Position numbers and translations under genes: made by a program. A stretch of DNA of 6,053 bases from DATEOR01 sp035296905 (GTDB lineage: Bacteria > Actinomycetota > Thermoleophilia > Gaiellales > Gaiellaceae), in NCBI GenBank assembly GCA_035296905.1, contig DATHAA010000030.1, positions 1-6,053 of the forward strand, written 5' to 3'. The notes under the pieces are model-generated. The model was not told where the DNA came from. It ran no database searches and saw only the letters and a program-made list of their open reading frames with translations. Shown one piece after another: positions 1-5,636 of the stretch. Numbering within the stretch: position 1 is the stretch's first letter; every line of letters starts with the position of its first letter.

Positions 1-1548
1 CGGCACGCCGGTGAAGGTGGGCCCGGCGAGGCCCGGGGTGTTCGAGTCGCCCACCACGTGGCTGCCGCCGCTCGGCTGATTGGCGGGCGGCGGACCGTCC
101 TGCACGAACTTGGGGGGTCCGTAGCGGCCTCCGGTGATGAGCGGGCCGTGGATGTAGCCGAACTGGCCGACCTGGCAGTCGGAGTTGCCGGCCGCGTCGA
201 TGGAGGGGCTGTGCGGCTGGCCCTGCAGCTTCTGGTACTTGTTGCCCGCGGCGTCTCGGGCGGTCTGCGGGTTCCTCTCGCGGGAGACGTCGGCGGGCCG
301 GTCGGCGTGCGAGTCGCTCAGGCGATCGTCCTGGGTAAGGGTGCCGAACTTGACGAGCACGCGCTGCGCGGTGCCGCCCCCTCCGCCGCCAGTGTCGGTC
401 CCCGTCTCGGAGATGTGCTCACCGAGGCTGTTGAACCAGTAGATGCCGTCGTTGCAGACGGTCTGATACGGCGCCACGTACTCGAGCAGCGGCTCGAGGA
501 CGTTCGTGGTGACCGTGAGATCCTTGAGCGCGAGCAGCGTGTTCGGGTCGGACCCGAGGTGGTCGATCGCCTCGAGGACGCGCTCGAGATTGCGCGTGTA
601 GACGGGAAGGATGCGGTTGGTCTGCGTGCCCTCGACGATCGCGGAGTTGACCGCCGGCAGGCTGCGGCGCAGCTCGCGCGCGCCGGGGCGGAGCTTATGC
701 ATGAGATCGGCGGTGTTCGCGAGGAACACCTGCTGGAAGGGGAACTTCTCGAGCCCCGCCTGGTAGAGCGGCGGCTGGCGCGAGATCGTCTCCTGGAGCG
801 CCGGCGGGTTGGCGCTGATCGCCTCGAAGGTGTCGGCCATGTTCGTGAAGAGCTGCGCCTGCGTTCGGGCGACCGGGCGGACTTGCGTCGCGGTGTCGGC
901 TATCTGCCGGAAGAAGTTGCCGAGCTCGGTTTGCGGATCGCTGAGCGTCCGCATGACGGGAGTCAGGTGCTCAAAGAGGCGCGGGAGCTCCTGGAGCGTG
1001 ATGTTGACCGACTGTCCACGGCCGGCGAGGGCGTCGCCGAAGCCCTGGAGGCTCGTCTGGGAATCCCGCCGCGTTTCCTGGTCGAACGTGTTGAGGACGT
1101 CGTCGATGTCGACCGTGGTCTCCGCGTTCTGGACGGGGAGCGTGGCACCTGGCTTGAGCGTCGTCGGGCTCGTGCCGGGTCGCAGGTCGACGTACTTGAG
1201 CCCGAGCACCGAGCGCGGCCGCACGATCACCTGCGTGTCGACGGGAAGTGGCTCGACCACCTTGTCGAGCTTCATGTCGAACAGGGCGTTGACGCGGCCG
1301 TTCGGCGCAGTGTCCGGACGGATGTTCTCGACTATTCCAACGCGGAAGCCGGCGAGCCGAATCTCGTTGCCCTCGACGAGGCTCGCCGCGTTCGGAACCT
1401 GCGCGCGGACGTTGTATGTGGGGATGAAGGGAAGACCGCGGTTGGCGTTGTAGGCCAGGAACACGGCGACGAGCACCACGAGCAGGGTGATCGCGCCGAG
1501 CAGGACCGGGCTTCCGACGACGGAGGCGGCTGCCTTGGATCGACTCAT
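1..1548 (-). CDS. MCE/MlaD-family protein, third gene of the operon (3' end beyond window)
   Basis: Probable lipid-transfer substrate-binding subunit, anchored in the membrane with its bulk outside the cytoplasm. From the ATG at 1548 the frame stays open for 516 codons to position 1 with no stop, so the C-terminus is missing. I translated it codon by codon. Residues 14-33 form one hydrophobic membrane segment. Residues about 43-140 are the MCE domain, with the typical LVEGNEIRLAGFRVGIVENI stretch (57-76) and VLGLKYVDL (114-122). VDIDDVLNTF and the helix-rich region to about 360 follow, as in actinobacterial Mce proteins. A run of six glycines (387-392) leads into a polar Gly/Pro-rich tail. 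The only two cysteines are 365 and 458, which may form a disulfide. The start overlaps the stop of the preceding gene as ATGA, and only a weak GGGGG purine run precedes it, so coupled translation is likely. The family call is firm; the substrate is unknown. Confidence 0.9.
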   Translation of the reverse strand, partial: MSRSKAAASVVGSPVLLGAITLLVVLVAVFLAYNANRGLPFIPTYNVRAQVPNAASLVEGNEIRLAGFRVGIVENIRPDTAPNGRVNALFDMKLDKVVEPLPVDTQVIVRPRSVLGLKYVDLRPGTSPTTLKPGATLPVQNAETTVDIDDVLNTFDQETRRDSQTSLQGFGDALAGRGQSVNITLQELPRLFEHLTPVMRTLSDPQTELGNFFRQIADTATQVRPVARTQAQLFTNMADTFEAISANPPALQETISRQPPLYQAGLEKFPFQQVFLANTADLMHKLRPGARELRRSLPAVNSAIVEGTQTNRILPVYTRNLERVLEAIDHLGSDPNTLLALKDLTVTTNVLEPLLEYVAPYQTVCNDGIYWFNSLGEHISETGTDTGGGGGGTAQRVLVKFGTLTQDDRLSDSHADRPADVSRERNPQTARDAAGNKYQKLQGQPHSPSIDAAGNSDCQVGQFGYIHGPLITGGRYGPPKFVQDGPPPANQPSGGSHVVGDSNTPGLAGPTFTGVP

Positions 1549-3200
1549 GGGCCGGCCCCCAGGAAGTAGTCCATGAGCTCGACGTCCTTGTCGCTCTCGG
1601 GCGGCGGCAATGCTTGCCGGGGCGCCCGCGAGCCGCCCCTCGGATCTCGCTCGAGGGCCGAGACATCAGGTGTCGGTCGCCGGGCCCGAGACGTCCGCTC
1701 GCCGCTCGCTGCCGCCGAGTCTCCGGATGCCGACGCCTCGCGCGCTCCCGTCGTGCCGGCCCTGTCCCTCGGGGGCGCGTCTCCGCTGCTTGCCTGACCG
1801 GCGTGAGACGGGCCGCCACAGATCTCCCGGCGGTTCCGGATCCCCGAGACGGGCTGTGCCTTGCCGGGGATGCACGGCTGGTAGTCGCCCATGTAGGCGG
1901 AGCACTTCGCCTGCTCCTCCGCTGTGGGGAGGGCGACGTACTTGCCGCACTCCGGATCGAGGAGGATGAAGACGCGCAGGTAGTGGCTCACCTCATCGCG
2001 GATGTTGATGCCCAGCGTCTGCCAGTAGGCGAAGTTCAGGATCGCCTCGAAACCCGTGAATCCCTCTCCGGGTCGCCAGGCGGTCGGGTCGTAGCTCGGG
2101 GGGCCGGTGTCGCGGGCTCGCCGGTCCTCTTCAATCGAGCGGTGACGGTCGTCCATCGACAGGAGGAGCTGGCGCAGCGGCTTCACGAGGCCCTGTTCGT
2201 GGGGAGCGTTCCCAGTCGGGGGGAGCGGCTCGGCGACGCGCCGGAGCTGACGAATCTCCTCGTCGCTCGCGTTGATCGCCTCGATGCCGGTCTCGCTCGT
2301 GCGACCGAGCGAGCGCAGCACAGGCCGCGTGGTACGCGCGAACGGCTCGGTTTCGACGAGGAAGCGCCGCAGGTCGGGGGCGGAGCGCTGGAGATCGACG
2401 AGGGTGGGCACCGATTTGTCGGCGAGCTGGCCGAGCCGGGCCATGGTCGGGCGCAGCTCGCGGAGGAAGCCGGGCATGAGCTGGAATCCGCGGCGGATGT
2501 CATTCTCGCGCGTAGCCGCTATCTCGGCCGTCTCGCCGGCCTCACGGATGAAGCGGGCGACGTCCTCCTTGTTGCGCTCGAGCTCGCGGACGTCAGTGTC
2601 GGCGTCGCGGATCAGGCGCTTGATCGTCTGGTTCTGGTCACCGAGGATCTTGAGCGTCTTGCTCGTTTCGCGCAGTCCGGGATGCGCCCGCCGCAGGACG
2701 TCCTGAATGTCCTGTGGTCGGCCGGCGAGACCCGTGCCCAGCTCGGCGAGGATGATCCGGAAGCGCTCCTTGTACGGCCGGCGCAGGACGCTGTTCATCA
2801 GGTCGATCGGGATCGTCGACGTGGTCTGCTCGACCGGGATGACCGCGCCGTTCGGAAGCTTCCGCGGAGACTTGCCGGGCTGGCAGCTCACGAAATAGGT
2901 GCCGATGAGGTTCTGCTGGCGGATGTCGCAGTGCGCGTCGGCGCGGAATGGCGTGAAGCCGGGCTTCGAGATCTGTGCGGTCACGAGCGCCTTCGGTCGC
3001 TCGTCGTTGGTGACCTCGAAGTAGGGCGTCTTGCCGGCCTTCACCCCGGCGATCGTCAGGTCGCCGCCCTCGGTGAGACCGAAGATGTTGTCGAACTCGA
3101 TCTTGTATTCCGCGATCGGCTTGGTCGGCGAGGCGGCGGTCAGCGACACGGCGGCCGCGACGGCGAAAAGCACGACGAGGATGGCGAGTACCCGTTTCAT
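1545..3200 (-). CDS. MCE/MlaD-family protein with six cysteines, second gene of the operon
   Basis: Complete 551-residue MCE-family protein, probably a subunit of an envelope lipid-transfer complex. Residues 4-23 are a hydrophobic N-terminal anchor or uncleaved signal. There is no lipobox cysteine, so it is not a lipoprotein of the MceE type. The MCE domain spans about 31-125, with FDNIFGLTEGGDLTIAGVKAG (split at 36-45 and 46-56) as its recognisable core. Cys91 and Cys106 flank DIRQQNLIGTYFVS inside it. TGLAGRPQDI (156-165) and a long helical region to about 325 follow, then SHYLRVFILLDPECGKY (405-421), which resembles the C-terminal part of other actinobacterial MCE proteins. The remaining cysteines are 418, 433, 443 and 461, an even total of six. 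Residues about 463-540 are low-complexity Ala/Ser/Gly/Arg/Pro, before a more ordinary acidic end. The start at 3200 directly abuts the upstream TAG and has no clear Shine-Dalgarno, so it probably depends on translational coupling. Confidence 0.9.
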   Translation of the reverse strand: MKRVLAILVVLFAVAAAVSLTAASPTKPIAEYKIEFDNIFGLTEGGDLTIAGVKAGKTPYFEVTNDERPKALVTAQISKPGFTPFRADAHCDIRQQNLIGTYFVSCQPGKSPRKLPNGAVIPVEQTTSTIPIDLMNSVLRRPYKERFRIILAELGTGLAGRPQDIQDVLRRAHPGLRETSKTLKILGDQNQTIKRLIRDADTDVRELERNKEDVARFIREAGETAEIAATRENDIRRGFQLMPGFLRELRPTMARLGQLADKSVPTLVDLQRSAPDLRRFLVETEPFARTTRPVLRSLGRTSETGIEAINASDEEIRQLRRVAEPLPPTGNAPHEQGLVKPLRQLLLSMDDRHRSIEEDRRARDTGPPSYDPTAWRPGEGFTGFEAILNFAYWQTLGINIRDEVSHYLRVFILLDPECGKYVALPTAEEQAKCSAYMGDYQPCIPGKAQPVSGIRNRREICGGPSHAGQASSGDAPPRDRAGTTGAREASASGDSAAASGERTSRARRPTPDVSALERDPRGGSRAPRQALPPPESDKDVELMDYFLGAGP

Positions 3201-4724
3201 CTATCTGGGCTTCGTCGCACGGTCGGACTCGTCGCACTGCAGCGCGGCGCGGGAGCTTGAGGACCAGACGTTCGAGCCGTCCGCGGCCGGTGGCTCGGAG
3301 GCGCCGGGGCAGCGGCGGCCCTGGCGCGTGCGGATCGCGCCGGCGTTCTGCCCCCCAGCGAGGAAGTCGAGCGTTTCCTGCGATGGACGGAGGGCAGGTG
3401 GCAATGCGTTGAGGAATGCGAGCAGGGGCACCGGCCCGGCCGGGGTAGAAACCGTAGGCAGCCGGTCGAGGAAGTTGATGTAGATCTGCGTCCTGGAGAA
3501 GCCGCCCAGGGCGTCGTAGGCGCCCGTCGTCGAGAAGTCGTCGAACCAGCCGAACAGGTCGGGCGTATACGGGCGGAAGGTCGGGATCGCGCCAAGGCGC
3601 CCGCCGCGACCGTCCCGTCCCGTGACCGACTCGGTCAGCGCCTCGGACATCTCCGGGAAGGCGCCGCGCACCGTCCCCACGTTGAAGCGCCGGCCGCCGG
3701 GCGCCATGGAACGGCGCTTCGTGTCGAGCGAGATGTCCGCGAGCGGCGGCAGGGTGCGGTCGAGCTCAACGAGATCGTTATCGCGCCCGGGGCGGCGGAC
3801 GATGTTGTCGAGGTCGCGGATCGTCGGACGCGCGTCGCGCGCGAACGGGCGGAGGTCTTCGAGCAGGCGCTCGAGCTTCGGGGCTACCGGTTTCGAGGCG
3901 TTGACGAGCGGGTCGAGGTCGTTGAGCGTCTGTCGCACGTTCACGAACGTCGTGTTCCCGGTGCGCATGAAGTCCGGGAGCCGACCGATCGCCTCCTGCA
4001 GCGCAGCCTTCTCGCTCGCGATCGCCGCGGTCGTCGTGTTGAGGTTCTGGACGAGCCCGGCGAGGTCGTCGCGGCGCGAGGCGACCGCGGTCATGAACTT
4101 CGCGCTGTCGCCGACGAAGCGCCGCAGGAGCACCTTGTCGGAGGTGAGCTCGTTGAACAGCCGGCGCGAGGTCGAGAGTGTCGGGTTGAGGTACTGGAGA
4201 CCACGGTTGGCCTCGAGGCCCCGGCCCTTCCACTGGTTGGCCGAGCCCTTGATGAAGTCCTGGATCGACGCGCGCGCGCTCGGGTCGAGCGTGTCGAAGA
4301 GCTGGTCGAGGTCGACAGGCGTCTTCGTCTGGGTGATCGGGATGCGCCCGCCCTCGGGGATCGTCGCCGTCGACCGGACCACCGCGCTCTCCGTCGGCGG
4401 CTCGAGCTCGATGTAGCGGCCGGCGATGCTCGACAGCGAGAGCTGCTTGATCTGCGCCTTCGTCCCGACCTTGAGCGGCGTGTGCGGGCCCTTGAGGCTC
4501 ATCTTCACGTACACGTGGCTGTTCGGCGCGAGCTCGATGTCGCTCACCTTGCCGATCTGATTGCCGCTGATCTGAACGGGGTTGCCCTTGACGAGCTGGC
4601 CCGCGGTCTCGAACTCGGCGATCACGGCGTAGCTCTGCCCGAGCAGGAGGTAGGCGACGACGACGACCGCGATGACGACCGCTCCGACTGCGGCAATCCG
4701 ACCTGCCCCGCTTACCGATCGCAT
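3201..4724 (-). CDS. MCE/MlaD-family protein, first gene of the operon
   Basis: Complete 507-residue MCE-family protein, the likely first gene of the operon. Residues 9-28 form a strongly hydrophobic single membrane segment. The MCE domain occupies about 32-112, with the core GNPVQISGNQIGKVSDIEL (47-65) and LSSIAGRYIELEPP (97-110). TPVDLDQLFDTLDPSAR (135-151) is the post-domain motif typical of actinobacterial Mce proteins. A long helical, heptad-like region runs to about 330 and probably forms the wall of a tunnel, by analogy with mycobacterial Mce complexes. The tail is mixed, with GWFDDFSTTGAYDALGGFSR (392-411) and only two cysteines (472 and 497). ATG 4724 is preceded two codons upstream by an in-frame TAA and by GGAGGAG 13 nt away, which supports this start. 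No YrbE permease gene precedes it; the next gene upstream is a DUF4235 protein. The substrate is unknown. Confidence 0.92.
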   Translation of the reverse strand: MRSVSGAGRIAAVGAVVIAVVVVAYLLLGQSYAVIAEFETAGQLVKGNPVQISGNQIGKVSDIELAPNSHVYVKMSLKGPHTPLKVGTKAQIKQLSLSSIAGRYIELEPPTESAVVRSTATIPEGGRIPITQTKTPVDLDQLFDTLDPSARASIQDFIKGSANQWKGRGLEANRGLQYLNPTLSTSRRLFNELTSDKVLLRRFVGDSAKFMTAVASRRDDLAGLVQNLNTTTAAIASEKAALQEAIGRLPDFMRTGNTTFVNVRQTLNDLDPLVNASKPVAPKLERLLEDLRPFARDARPTIRDLDNIVRRPGRDNDLVELDRTLPPLADISLDTKRRSMAPGGRRFNVGTVRGAFPEMSEALTESVTGRDGRGGRLGAIPTFRPYTPDLFGWFDDFSTTGAYDALGGFSRTQIYINFLDRLPTVSTPAGPVPLLAFLNALPPALRPSQETLDFLAGGQNAGAIRTRQGRRCPGASEPPAADGSNVWSSSSRAALQCDESDRATKPR

Positions 4725-4737
4725 TCGCTTAAGAGGT

Positions 4738-4744
4738 CTCCTCC
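4738..4744 (-). promoter_or_regulatory. Shine-Dalgarno GGAGGAG of the first MCE gene
   Basis: The minus strand reads GGAGGAG here, with 13 nt between it and ATG 4724. The spacing is long but the match to the anti-SD core is strong. It is the only clear ribosome-binding site of the three MCE genes, as expected if the two downstream genes are translated by coupling. Confidence 0.6.
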
Positions 4745-4832
4745 GCTACGGCGCCCGGGGTCGAGCGAGCACCGATTGCAGCGAGACTACAAGAGCAGAC
4801 GCCGGGTTGCGCCGCCTGAGCGGGGTTTGCCG

Positions 4833-4848
4833 TTAAGCGCCTTTTAAG
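4833..4848 (-). promoter_or_regulatory. Paired CTTAA motifs in the MCE operon leader (candidate operator or promoter part)
   Basis: On the minus strand CTTAA occurs at 4848-4844 and again at 4837-4833. They are 11 bp apart, about one helical turn, in the only AT-richer patch of this leader. A third copy, inside the palindrome CTTAAG, lies at 4728-4733 just before the start codon. No convincing -35/-10 pair was found in the 259-bp gap, so the promoter is not located. Chance is possible. Confidence 0.25.
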
Positions 4849-4863
4849 GGAAGGTTGTCCCGG

Positions 4864-4886
4864 GCCCGGTGGCGGAGCGACCGGGC
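4864..4886 (-). terminator. GC-rich hairpin between DUF4235 and the MCE operon (candidate terminator)
   Basis: GCCCGGT (4864-4870) pairs perfectly with ACCGGGC (4880-4886), giving a 7-bp stem with a 9-nt loop. It lies downstream of the DUF4235 stop and upstream of the MCE leader, where a terminator would be expected. No T-run follows on the minus strand, so it would be a tract-less hairpin at best. In such GC-rich DNA a stem of this size can arise by chance. Confidence 0.3.
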
Positions 4887-4926
4887 GCGGCGGGGGCGCT
4901 CGACCGCGGCGGGGGCGCTCGACCGC
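4886..4926. repeat. 19-bp tandem repeat, about 2.2 copies
   Basis: The unit CGGGGGCGCTCGACCGCGG starts at 4891 and recurs at 4910. Identity between positions 19 apart holds from 4886 to 4907 against 4905 to 4926, and breaks at both edges. The repeat is noncoding and sits between the DUF4235 stop and the MCE operon. It could be slippage-prone DNA or two copies of a protein-binding site. Confidence 0.8.
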
Positions 4927-4933
4927 CTGCGTT

Positions 4934-4951
4934 TACGCGCGCGCGTGCGCG
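4934..4951. other. 18-nt alternating pyrimidine-purine tract
   Basis: From T4934 to G4951 every step alternates pyrimidine and purine, nearly all of it CG. Such tracts can adopt Z-DNA under negative supercoiling. The tract lies in the noncoding gap, 33 bp from the DUF4235 stop. A functional role is speculation. Confidence 0.5.
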
Positions 4952-4983
4952 GGAGAGCGGGTACTACGTCGATCGGCGTCGCC

Positions 4984-5259
4984 CTACTCCTGGTCGGGCT
5001 CCTCCTCGCCCGGCCAGGTCCCCGTCAGGCTCATGAAGCCGAGCCGGGCGCCGCGATCGACCACCGTCCGGACCGCGGTGAAGATCGCGCCCCTGAGCGC
5101 CGCGGCGACGATCACCTGCGGCCAGGTCGCGCGCAGGTGCTCGGACTCGGGCGGCTCCTCGTCGGCGAACGCCTCCCAGACCTGCCCGAACAGCCAGCGC
5201 CCGAGCGAACCCGCGAGGAGGCTCGTGACGACGCTGATCGGGATGAACACCAGCTTCAT
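4984..5259 (-). CDS. DUF4235 small membrane protein
   Basis: 91-residue protein that I recognise as a DUF4235 family member, a small actinobacterial membrane protein of unknown function. Residues 3-19 are hydrophobic and followed by GRWLFGQVWEAF (20-31), then an acidic linker DEEPPESE. A second hydrophobic segment, WPQVIVAAALRGAIFTAVRT (46-65), leads into the typical end GFMSLTGTWPGEE (74-86). This gives two membrane-associated helices with an acidic C-terminus. The length fits the family. The ATG at 5259 is chosen because the protein begins MKL as family members do. No strong Shine-Dalgarno precedes it. It lies between tRNA-Leu and the MCE operon on the same strand, separated by 167 and 259 bp, so it is probably its own unit. 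No link to lipid transport is visible. Confidence 0.85.
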   Translation of the reverse strand: MKLVFIPISVVTSLLAGSLGRWLFGQVWEAFADEEPPESEHLRATWPQVIVAAALRGAIFTAVRTVVDRGARLGFMSLTGTWPGEEEPDQE

Positions 5260-5295
5260 TGCCGGGAGCTATACCCGAGGGGCCGCCTGGGAACA

Positions 5296-5333
5296 CCCGC
5301 GCGCTCGTCGCGCACGCGGGCCCCGAGCGGGGC
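5296..5333 (-). terminator. Two adjacent hairpins downstream of tRNA-Leu (candidate terminator)
   Basis: GCCCC (5320-5324) pairs with GGGGC (5329-5333) around a 4-nt loop. CCCGCG (5296-5301) pairs with CGCGGG (5315-5320), extended by two further pairs past one mismatch. They lie between the tRNA 3' end and the DUF4235 start. No T-tract follows, so termination is only a possibility. Confidence 0.25.
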
Positions 5334-5347
5334 TAACCCTCGAGTCG

Positions 5348-5358
5348 AGAATGATTCT
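5348..5358. promoter_or_regulatory. AT-rich imperfect palindrome upstream of DUF4235
   Basis: AGAATGATTCT is an odd-length inverted repeat centred on 5353. It sits in the most AT-rich patch of the whole non-coding sequence, between tRNA-Leu and DUF4235, about 90 bp before the DUF4235 start. It could be an operator or part of a promoter. I could not place a good -35/-10 pair around it. Confidence 0.2.
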
Positions 5359-5426
5359 TTATGCCGGTCGAGATTACGGTCGTACGGGGACGGCTCGAGC
5401 GCCGCGATGGGCGCGGGCGCCGGGAG

Positions 5427-5509
5427 TGCCCGGGGTGGGACTCGAACCCACACGCCCTCTCGGGCAGGGGCTTTTAAGGCCCCCATGTCTGCCATTCCAT
5501 CACCCGGGC
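5427..5509 (-). tRNA. tRNA-Leu (anticodon UAA)
   Basis: An 83-nt class II tRNA that folds completely by hand. The acceptor GCCCGGG (5509-5503) pairs with CCCGGGC (5434-5428), with discriminator A at 5427. The D-arm is ATG/CAT around a GAATGGCAGA loop. The anticodon stem GGGGC/GCCCC holds the loop CTTAAAA, giving anticodon UAA. The long variable arm has stem GCCC/GGGC with a GAGA loop. The T-arm GTGGG/CCCAC encloses TTCGAGT. The long variable arm and A discriminator are leucine hallmarks. The 3' CCA is not encoded (CTC follows), so it must be added after transcription. It reads UUA codons, which should be rare in a genome this GC-rich. It shares its strand with DUF4235 and is divergent from the sigma-factor gene. 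Confidence 0.95.
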
Positions 5510-5518
5510 CCTCGGCCG

Positions 5519-5546
5519 AGTCTAAGGACGTCCGACGGATGGTCGA
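5519..5546 (-). promoter_or_regulatory. Candidate promoter of tRNA-Leu
   Basis: On the minus strand TCGACC (5546-5541) and TAGACT (5524-5519) are 16 bp apart and resemble housekeeping -35 and -10 boxes, with about four of six matches each. The -10 ends 9 nt before the mature tRNA 5' end, so the leader would be very short. This is a weak call based on position and TAnnnT form. Confidence 0.3.
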
Positions 5547-5558
5547 TACAAGGGGGTG

Positions 5559-5580
5559 AAAAAGTGCAGCCGCGCACCTT
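5559..5580 (-). terminator. Hairpin with T-tract on the minus strand, upstream of tRNA-Leu
   Basis: On the minus strand AAGGTGC (5580-5574) can pair with GCACTTT around the 6-nt loop GCGGCT. The four core pairs are GTGC/GCAC, followed by five T (5563-5559). This has the form of a small intrinsic terminator for leftward transcription, just before the tRNA promoter candidate. It could block antisense reads coming out of the sigma-factor gene. On the plus strand the same hairpin would lie in the sigma-factor leader. The stem is short, so confidence is low. Confidence 0.3.
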
Positions 5581-5636
5581 CTCGATTGGTAGCGTGTCGC
5601 CGGTCACGGGGGCCGGTAGGCGGCGCCGCTTCGCGT

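Noticed and set aside
58..1569. Plus-strand open frame of 503 codons opposite the third MCE gene
   Set aside because: It is antisense to a clear MCE protein. Its product is a monotonous Arg/Val/Glu/Leu/Ala sequence without any family motif, typical of a mirror frame in GC-rich coding DNA.
971..1819. Minus-strand open frame of 282 codons across the junction of MCE genes 2 and 3
   Set aside because: It is out of frame with both MCE proteins, Arg/Pro/Ala-rich and without motifs; the two coupled MCE frames explain the region fully.
1545..3200. Second MCE protein as an MceE-type lipoprotein
   Set aside because: The N-terminal hydrophobic segment is not followed by a cysteine; the first cysteine is residue 91.
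1614..3260. Plus-strand open frame of 548 codons opposite the second MCE gene
   Set aside because: Same pattern of mirror-frame composition and no recognisable domain, while the minus strand encodes a recognisable MCE protein with membrane anchor.
5256..5495. Minus-strand frame of 79 codons starting inside the tRNA
   Set aside because: Its first part is tRNA sequence read as codons, and no ribosome-binding site or motif supports it.
5427..5509. tRNA-Leu as an integration site for a mobile element
   Set aside because: I saw no integrase gene and no repeated copy of the tRNA 3' end in the window.
4855..5559. Plus-strand open frame of 234 codons
   Set aside because: It crosses the tRNA-Leu gene and lies opposite DUF4235; its product is Arg-rich with no domain.
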